Positions 58,458 through 64,000 of a stretch of 64,000 nucleotides of DNA are shown piece by piece (the first letter of the stretch is position 1; each line of letters begins with the position of its first letter). The stretch comes from Leptospira koniambonensis (GTDB lineage Bacteria > Spirochaetota > Leptospiria > Leptospirales > Leptospiraceae), in contig NZ_RQFY01000004.1 of assembly GCF_004769555.1 (NCBI RefSeq), positions 1,240,001 to 1,304,000 of the forward strand. Direction: 5' to 3'. The notes under the pieces are model-generated. The model did no database searches, was not told the origin of the DNA, and was given only the letters and a program-made list of their open reading frames with translations. The position numbers and the translations under genes are program-made.

Positions 58458-59360
58458 TTATTTATCTCCTGCAGGAGGAAGATCTATAGCCTTAGGACCG
58501 TCCGTAGGAGTATTTATGATCATAGGAAGAGAATCTTTTCCAGTAGGCACAAACAGAAGTTTTGTATTAGGATTTTCGAAAGCTTTTAGCTGGATATATT
58601 GTTTTGTCAACTGGGCCGCGATCATTTTCTGAGCTTTGGCTCTTGCTTGTGCTTCGATCACAGTTGCTTGTGCAGTTCCTTCTGCTTCGATCACTGTGGA
58701 TTTTGCTTTAGCTTCTGCGTGGATCACTGTGATTTCCGCGTCCTTCTTCGCTATATTTATCTCGAACTTCATTTGTTCCTGTTCTTGCTCTTTGGTAAGT
58801 TTACCTTCGATCGCAGTCAGGATGGGGCGGCTATATTCAATATCATCTATGATCACATCATCTATTTCTACATGTTTTCCTCTTAATTTTTCTCCCAATG
58901 CTTGGCGAATATCCTGAGATACCTTAGGTGTTTCTTTAGAAATTTTGATCATACTATAAGAGGATAACGCGTTACGAACAGATGTCCTGAACTGAGGGCG
59001 TACCACTTTTTCATAATAATCTGGACCGATCTCTATTTGAAGATTATAAATTTCTCCCGGGACTGGTCTCAGAATGACTGCAGCAACAACGTTAATGGTC
59101 AAATCATCTCTGGTAAGAACATCTACTTTCTCTTTGTACGAGGTCCATTGGGTTTGGTACAATACTACATCATTCCATGGAGCGTAGAAATAAATTGCAT
59201 TCGTCAATAGATCCTTTTGTAACCCATTTGTTAAAGGGTGATATCTGAGTCCTGCCTCTCCCGGGCGAATATTCGTATAACAACCCGTTCCCGCGAGCAA
59301 GCTCAGGGAAAGAAGGGCAAACAAACTCAAACTTTTTCTTAATAATTGAAACCTGGTCAT
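58458..59360 (-). CDS. prohibitin/SPFH-domain lipoprotein
   Basis: The protein has a signal and lipobox LLAGTGC, an SPFH (prohibitin) domain (about 30-205: GEAGLRYHP, VDVLTRDDLTINVVAAVILR, RTSVRNALSSYS) and a C-terminal coiled coil of AEA/VIEA repeats (about 205-260). I chose ATG 59360, which has CGGAG at correct spacing; the upstream TTG at 59384 does not. SPFH proteins organise membrane microdomains and act with proteases. A lipidated form would place it on a membrane facing the periplasm. Confidence 0.85.
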   Translation of the reverse strand: MTRFQLLRKSLSLFALLSLSLLAGTGCYTNIRPGEAGLRYHPLTNGLQKDLLTNAIYFYAPWNDVVLYQTQWTSYKEKVDVLTRDDLTINVVAAVILRPVPGEIYNLQIEIGPDYYEKVVRPQFRTSVRNALSSYSMIKISKETPKVSQDIRQALGEKLRGKHVEIDDVIIDDIEYSRPILTAIEGKLTKEQEQEQMKFEINIAKKDAEITVIHAEAKAKSTVIEAEGTAQATVIEAQARAKAQKMIAAQLTKQYIQLKAFENPNTKLLFVPTGKDSLPMIINTPTDGPKAIDLPPAGDK

Positions 59361-59496
59361 ATATATCTCCGTAGGACCTACCAATAGTTGGACCGCGTTC
59401 GGATTCAGAACGTTTCCAGATCATCCGAAATCGGAATGGGCGACAATGAAAAACGAATGTACGAAACTATTCTTTTGGTTTGAATTGGTCTAACGG

Positions 59497-59850
59497 ATGA
59501 AAGTCATGGAAGAAGATCTCCAAAACTTGCCTAAAATCAGGACCAGATTTAGAGGAACTGTGGAATCTATTTCAATAGATCCTAATCCGGAAAAAGCAAG
59601 GATCTTGATCAAAGACATAAAACTGTTGGTTTCAGGCAGAAAAGTTATCTATGCTCAGGACTTTTATTATTCTTTTCGTTTCAGAAAACAAAATCTGAAA
59701 CAGGGTGATCCCGTAGAATTTGATGCCAGGATCAGACCCGACAAAAGAGGAGTTTCCTCCGAAAAAATCCGTTTAAATTATCCTACAAAAATTTATAAAC
59801 AAGGTCCAGACCAAGCAGGTCTATTTCCGGAAGTACGCTCTAACATTTGA
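59497..59850 (+). CDS. small conserved protein, unknown
   Basis: The 117-residue protein is mainly beta with an OB-like outline (RTRFRGTVESISIDPNPEKA, ARILIKDIKLLVSGRKVIY, GDPVEFDARIRPDKRG). No named domain or metal site is visible. Start ATG 59497 or 59506. It is divergent from the prohibitin-like gene and 41 bases upstream of dedA in the same direction. Confidence 0.58.
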   Translation: MKVMEEDLQNLPKIRTRFRGTVESISIDPNPEKARILIKDIKLLVSGRKVIYAQDFYYSFRFRKQNLKQGDPVEFDARIRPDKRGVSSEKIRLNYPTKIYKQGPDQAGLFPEVRSNI

Positions 59851-59891
59851 CTTTCCCGCTGGACCCTTGAATCTGACTTTCGGAGCTTAAA

Positions 59892-60545
59892 TTGGAAACT
59901 ATCAAATATCTTTTAGACTTCTTCCTGCATCTTGAAAATCATTTGGATGCATTGATCGTTGCTTATGGCACGTGGATCTATCTAATCCTATTCTTGATCA
60001 TTTTTTGTGAAACCGGTCTCGTTGTAACTCCTATACTTCCAGGAGATAGTTTGTTATTTGCTTTGGGTGCATTTGCGGCCAGAGGAAGTTTAGATCTTAG
60101 TATCTTACTTATACTTCTCATTATTGCTGCGATCTTAGGTGATACAGTTAATTACGCGATTGGTCATTTGGCAGGAGATAAGATCCTCGCAAAGGAGAAG
60201 GTCCCCTTCTTAAATAAAAAGCACCTGGAAAAGGCTCACAAGTTCTACGAAGAATACGGTGGAAAAACTATCATCATCGCGAGATTCATCCCTATCGTTC
60301 GGACATTTGCTCCTTTTGTAGCAGGGATCGGAAGTATGACTTATACTAAATTCATTTTGTATAATATAGTCGGCGGAGTGGTTTGGATCGCTATTTTCTT
60401 ATTCGGCGGTTATAAATTCGGAAATCTGGAGTTCGTTCAAAGAAACTTCAAGATCGTTATTCTTGCGATCATTGTAATTTCTGTAATGCCTGCGGTGATA
60501 GAGTATATTAGAGAAATGAGAAAATCAAAGGCTGCAGAAAAATAA
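59892..60545 (+). CDS. DedA-family membrane protein
   Basis: The 217-residue polytopic protein has the DedA signature: [41 protein letters not shown], and the [25 protein letters not shown] motif with the essential Arg. The family flips or transports undecaprenyl phosphate or phospholipids at the inner membrane. The start codon is TTG with CGGAG upstream. Confidence 0.92.
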   Translation: METIKYLLDFFLHLENHLDALIVAYGTWIYLILFLIIFCETGLVVTPILPGDSLLFALGAFAARGSLDLSILLILLIIAAILGDTVNYAIGHLAGDKILAKEKVPFLNKKHLEKAHKFYEEYGGKTIIIARFIPIVRTFAPFVAGIGSMTYTKFILYNIVGGVVWIAIFLFGGYKFGNLEFVQRNFKIVILAIIVISVMPAVIEYIREMRKSKAAEK

Positions 60546-60551
60546 TCTAAA

Positions 60552-61445
60552 CTACTGGCTACAATCCTTGGTCTGGTTTAAACTTTTGACCAAGGGTTTA
60601 TCCTTATAACGTTTATACGGAGGAGGTTCCATATCCCTTGCGATATCAGAATCTCCGCCTCTTCCTCCTGGACTGATCCCCACAGGTCCGAAACTAGAAG
60701 CAGGATAAAAACAAACCGGAAATTCTTTTGCTTCTTCTAATTTTTTAGATTTTTCATTCGTTTTAAAAACTTGGTCTTGTACTCGAATATATAGAAGATT
60801 CGAATTCTCCGACCAACGTATCCTGAATTCGGGAGTTTCTTCCCATTTTGTTAATTGGAATTCAAAATAAGATCTATCATAAGAGGAAGATTGTCCGTTT
60901 ACATCTGCTATAATCAGAGTAGGGGTTTCTATTCCCAGATCTGATTTCAATTTTCCTAATATAATTGCTGCCTTGCCTCCATCTGGAGAAGGTACAAATT
61001 GGAAGATAGTTTGGTCTTCTTTTTGGAAATTTTTAGGTTCGAAGGAATGAAATCCTTTTGGGGACCATATTGCAGGAAAACGAATAGATCCACCGTATTC
61101 ATCATTTGTCCCTTGGATCCAAAACAAACGATTGGTTGCAGAATGAAAATAGACTGATCCAGGTAATGTCCAAGATCCTATTTCGTAAGAATAAATGGGA
61201 GGATCTCCGGAATCGTTACCGGGTCCTGATATTTCATAAATTCTGAATTTAGTTCTGTAATTCTTTTTGTGAGTGGTTCCGTTCAAAGGATTCCATGCAT
61301 CCTTCTCATCATAGATCACTTCTGTTTGAACTATATTTTTGCCGGTTTCAGACCAGCCTCTTTCGACTGCAAGACTTGCAGGTCTCCATTGTATTTGTGA
61401 GCAGTGGAATATTAATAAGGGGAGTAAAATGAGTAAAATTTTCAT
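60552..61445 (-). CDS. putative lipoprotein with beta-propeller-like segments
   Basis: The 297-residue protein has a short signal and lipobox LLIFHC (Cys about 15), and repeated strand-rich segments with tryptophans (YSYEIGSWTLPGSVYF, TNRLFWIQGTNDEYGG, WSPKGFHSFEPKNFQ, WSENSNLLYIRVQD) like blades of a beta propeller. Pro/Gly-rich acidic tail. Function is not known. It lies 44 bases downstream of the secreted hydrolase-like gene. Confidence 0.6.
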   Translation of the reverse strand: MKILLILLPLLIFHCSQIQWRPASLAVERGWSETGKNIVQTEVIYDEKDAWNPLNGTTHKKNYRTKFRIYEISGPGNDSGDPPIYSYEIGSWTLPGSVYFHSATNRLFWIQGTNDEYGGSIRFPAIWSPKGFHSFEPKNFQKEDQTIFQFVPSPDGGKAAIILGKLKSDLGIETPTLIIADVNGQSSSYDRSYFEFQLTKWEETPEFRIRWSENSNLLYIRVQDQVFKTNEKSKKLEEAKEFPVCFYPASSFGPVGISPGGRGGDSDIARDMEPPPYKRYKDKPLVKSLNQTKDCSQ

Positions 61446-61489
61446 AAACGATAGCGCGCCGGTTTTTCGACGCGCTACTTTGGATTGGA

Positions 61490-62308
61490 TTATCTCCAGC
61501 CTTCGTTTTTCAATTCACTGTGGTTCAAGTATAATCCGGAAGATCCTACAGAAGGAGCTCTCGTGTGACCTTGGAACTGAGTATAAGTTACGTTCGAGTT
61601 GAACGGCCAAATACCTTCGCTCTGAGTCAACGATGATTGGCAAACGCTAACTCCGCCCGACTTGTTATAAGCACAGGAAGAATGGAAAGCGACTGCGTAA
61701 TCGTCCTCGCCTGGAAGAATCAGGGATGCACCAGCCATACCTTTATAACCTGGTACTTGGTATACAGTGATACCTGCAGTGTTGTTGTGGTTGTAAGCTC
61801 CACGAGCAGTTCCAACGATTAGGGATTTATCCATTGCGTTACCGCCGAATCCGAATGTAACACCATTCAGAGCAGAAGCAAGCTCGGATCCACCGGATGC
61901 AGAAGCTAAAGCAGTAACTTTAGTTAAGTTATAACCTTTGCTAGATGCAGTTCCACCTAAGTTTGATAACCAATACTCAATCGCATAACAACCAGCGCTA
62001 TGACATACGATCTTGCAGGAGTTTGATCCCTTGCAATATGTATTCAAGCCTGTAGTGACATTGGTCTGCGCTCTTGCCGATCCATAAGTTCTTGGGTCAG
62101 TAGTTCCGTCGTATCCAACGAAAATTTTAGCGCCGGACACAGAGTTCGGTGCGCTTCCCCAATAATTATTCACGTCAGTAGTTCCCACTCCGTTGTGGTT
62201 GCTGCCAGACTTTCCGTGAATGAAAACCGTATAGGTTTGCGCAGAAAGCGAGCCAACAAATAACGATGCGAAAACACATCCCAATACCATACTTTTCCAA
62301 TTTTTCAT
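61490..62308 (-). CDS. secreted alpha/beta-hydrolase-like protein
   Basis: The start at ATG 62308 gives MKNWKSMVLGCVFASLFVGSL and a signal peptide cut near LSA; an in-frame extension to 62455 adds unrelated sequence. The mature part has a lipase-like outline: VFIHGKSGS (oxyanion strand), KIVCHSAGCYAIEY (nucleophile elbow, HSAG), a later aspartate candidate (GEDDYAVAFHSSC) and a histidine (QGHTRAPSV). The Ser-His-Asp assignment is by eye. Cysteines in NSCKIVCHSAGC and FHSSCAY may form disulfides. Cell-exterior lipase/esterase activity is inferred. Confidence 0.7.
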   Translation of the reverse strand: MKNWKSMVLGCVFASLFVGSLSAQTYTVFIHGKSGSNHNGVGTTDVNNYWGSAPNSVSGAKIFVGYDGTTDPRTYGSARAQTNVTTGLNTYCKGSNSCKIVCHSAGCYAIEYWLSNLGGTASSKGYNLTKVTALASASGGSELASALNGVTFGFGGNAMDKSLIVGTARGAYNHNNTAGITVYQVPGYKGMAGASLILPGEDDYAVAFHSSCAYNKSGGVSVCQSSLTQSEGIWPFNSNVTYTQFQGHTRAPSVGSSGLYLNHSELKNEGWR

Positions 62309-62666
62309 CTTCTCTATTCTCCGATCTTTCGGGAAAACCAAAACCTTAGCTTTTGATTTTCCCGGTCTACAAGTATGGGGTAAGTGGTCTCTTACGTCAA
62401 GTGATTGGACTTTTTTTAACATAACAGGTAGAATGTAAAAAATTACATAAATCAAAAATCATATTATGAAATTATGATGTATAACAATCGCTACAATAGC
62501 ATGCAGTGTTAGTTACAATTTATTTCCAAACATTTATTACAAGAGTTTGTAAGTGAAAAATAAGAAGATTGGCAAACCAAACAAAAGGACCTAAAAGAAT
62601 TCGTTCTAATAAAATTAGTCCAAAAGGGTTAGCAAATTCTTCCTTTAAAGATTCTTAAAATAAAGG

Positions 62667-62694
62667 TTGAGAAAGGCCTCGCATTTCATATATA
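62667..62694 (+). promoter_or_regulatory. sigma-70-type promoter candidate
   Basis: TTGAGA (62667-62672), 16 bases, TATATA (62689-62694). The start point would be about 62701, 27 bases before the ATG of the membrane-anchored protein at 62728. Confidence 0.5.
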
Positions 62695-62727
62695 GGTGAG
62701 CCTGTACTGGGCACTGAAAAATTAGAG

Positions 62728-63936
62728 ATGAGTCAAAAAAAAATTTTTATCTACCTTGGCCTTGCGATTGCAGCCGCCTTGGTTTTCTATCTATTAAGGG
62801 ATGAAGCAGAAGAGAACGGTTGGTTCTTATCGGAAGAAGAGAAAAAAGCAAAAGCAGAATGGATGGCGAAAGGAAGTCCTCCTGGTGGTGGTTCCGCATC
62901 GGACAATCCCGACTTTTTAGAAAGTTTGGATGAGTCCCTCCCTCCCGAGAAAATTTTAAAAGATTATTTAGAATGGTCTGAGTATCCACCTAACTCAAGA
63001 CCTTTGACAAAGTATAATGAAGATCTAACAAATCCATATTTTATCCAACTTTCCCCGATTCCGATGGTGGATAAGCCTGATGACAAAAAGCCAAATGGTT
63101 ATTCCTGCAAATTACAACCTTTACAATGGGCTGCAATTGGCGTGAAGGAACCTATTCATATCACCTTAGAATGTTTTAATACGAGCAATTTTGAAAAAGT
63201 TCCATTAAATATCCGTAACGTAAAACTTTGGAAAGAATTCGACGGCAACAAGTTTGTGGCCCTCCCTCCCGACGGAAACGATAAGGGGATAGATGGAGAT
63301 GCTTACGCTAAGGATAATGTTTTCACCTTCGAATGGAGACCCACCTACAAGGATTGGGGAGACATGTTCATGGAAGTGGAATTTGAATACGCAAAGGAGA
63401 AGAAGCAGGGTAAAGTCCTGTCCTCCTTCTTCTCTTCTCCTTACCAACCTGCAGAATGGAGCGGATACTTTTTGGATATTCCAAGAGACGGCTCTTTGAG
63501 CATAAAGGGAGGAGTAAACGTATTCAAGGCTGGAACCTATCATTTAGAAGCCAATCTTGTGAACGCAGGAAATGGGGATCCGATTGCATGGGCGAGCTTT
63601 GACGGCAAATTAAACGCTGGGAGACAAGAGGTCGAGTTTCTGTTTTTCGGCAAATTGATCCGAGAAAGTGGATACGAGGGCCCTTATGCTTTAACCCAAT
63701 TGAGAGGTCATCGGGTAAATCTTGCAGTTGATCCGGATTGGTTCGGGCAGGGAGAAGAAGGAATGAGAAGGATCCTTGCTGCGAAAACAACTGAGCCTGA
63801 TAAAGAATTGGTCGGTCCTTATAAAGAAAACAACTACACTACCAAGGAATATAATCTGAATACTTTCTCCTTAAAAGCTTACGAGTCTCCGGAGAAGGAC
63901 CAAAAAGTTAAACAATTGCAAGATCTTGCACGTTAG
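62728..63936 (+). CDS. membrane-anchored extracytoplasmic protein, unknown
   Basis: The 402-residue protein has one N-terminal helix (FIYLGLAIAAALVFYLL), an acidic/lysine linker (about 25-50), a proline/glycine stretch and a large beta-rich domain (about 85-390) with Trp/Tyr-rich strands (FTFEWRPTYKDWGDMFMEVE). No domain is recognised. The architecture suggests an inner-membrane-anchored periplasmic protein of a lineage-conserved family. It is followed 12 bases later by the partial reductase-like gene. Confidence 0.6.
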   Translation: MSQKKIFIYLGLAIAAALVFYLLRDEAEENGWFLSEEEKKAKAEWMAKGSPPGGGSASDNPDFLESLDESLPPEKILKDYLEWSEYPPNSRPLTKYNEDLTNPYFIQLSPIPMVDKPDDKKPNGYSCKLQPLQWAAIGVKEPIHITLECFNTSNFEKVPLNIRNVKLWKEFDGNKFVALPPDGNDKGIDGDAYAKDNVFTFEWRPTYKDWGDMFMEVEFEYAKEKKQGKVLSSFFSSPYQPAEWSGYFLDIPRDGSLSIKGGVNVFKAGTYHLEANLVNAGNGDPIAWASFDGKLNAGRQEVEFLFFGKLIRESGYEGPYALTQLRGHRVNLAVDPDWFGQGEEGMRRILAAKTTEPDKELVGPYKENNYTTKEYNLNTFSLKAYESPEKDQKVKQLQDLAR

Positions 63937-63948
63937 AGGTAGAACTAT

Positions 63949-64000
63949 ATGAGAAAAATAATTTCATTTATGCATATATCGCTTGATGGCTTTGTAGCAG
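63949..64000 (+). CDS. DHFR/RibD-like reductase-family protein (3' partial)
   Basis: The first 17 residues, MRKIISFMHISLDGFVA, match the N-terminus of small dihydrofolate-reductase/RibD-C-fold proteins (SLDGFVA motif), with AGAGGTAG before the ATG. The window ends here, so the rest and the exact family cannot be judged. Confidence 0.6.
   Translation, partial: MRKIISFMHISLDGFVA

Noticed and set aside
62309..62455. N-terminal extension of the secreted hydrolase
   Set aside because: The extra 49 residues precede a complete signal peptide starting at ATG 62308.

Overview
The window looks like a chromosomal segment of a Leptospira species. Supporting this are moderately low GC, many lineage-type lipoproteins with loose spirochaetal lipoboxes, a spirochaete/mitochondrial-type EF-G, paired cyclic-nucleotide-binding proteins, a decaprenyl-phosphate phosphoribosyltransferase-like UbiA protein, and many conserved proteins of unknown function. 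The species cannot be told from the sequence. It is mostly ordinary chromosome; no phage, insertion sequence or CRISPR array was seen.

Layout. 1-2.3 kb: a SpoIIE-type signalling phosphatase (5' end outside the window) and a small c-type cytochrome. 2.5-7.1 kb: a minus-strand cluster with a DUF4178 zinc-ribbon membrane protein, a small membrane protein and a membrane-embedded spermidine-synthase-like enzyme. 7.1-10.2 kb: copper export (CopZ, CopA) divergent from a CueR-like regulator, with two operators. 10.2-17.7 kb: an SDR enzyme, then a co-directional minus-strand run (CstA, Nudix, FlgD/OmpA-like, NRDE, PilZ, MFS). 17.8-21.8 kb: a J-domain protein, then a bufferin-type locus (YHS lipoprotein, DUF692, DUF2063, six-cysteine peptide) and YceI. 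21.9-26.1 kb: GT-C-like and GT2 glycosyltransferases with two unknown genes. 26.1-33 kb: a repeat-like intergenic stretch, rpsT, tRNA-Val, a glmM-glmS-GlmU-like amino-sugar operon and an acyl-CoA carboxylase beta subunit. 33.2-35 kb: amtB-glnK behind a sigma-54 promoter. 35.1-37.2 kb: SH3 lipoprotein, decayed genes and another lipoprotein. 37.2-44.1 kb: PrmC, tRNA-Arg, two cNMP-binding proteins, an amidohydrolase, a degenerate LysM/M23 protein and EF-G. 44.3-53.4 kb: TrkH, UbiA, TlpA-like, SH3 lipoprotein, DsbA-like, PhaR-like and HEAT-repeat proteins, with a tRNA-Val. 53.8-57 kb: tandem ferritin-like PF10118 genes and a fatty-acid desaturase. 57-64 kb: a compact UvrD helicase, a prohibitin-like lipoprotein, DedA, secreted and lipoprotein unknowns, and the start of a DHFR/RibD-like gene.

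The strongest system-level observation is at 18.7-21.1 kb. Three transcription units of a bufferin-like copper RiPP locus each have a candidate promoter with the same architecture: GTAACC (or GTATCT), exactly 15 bases, then CGAA. This suggests one ECF sigma factor controls the YHS lipoprotein, the modifying enzymes and the peptide precursor, although the precursor gene is convergent with its enzymes. A second notable point is that two membrane-protein genes (spermidine-synthase-like and MFS) carry family-typical N-termini upstream of any ATG/GTG/TTG. In both, a CTG sits exactly at the upstream gene's stop codon.
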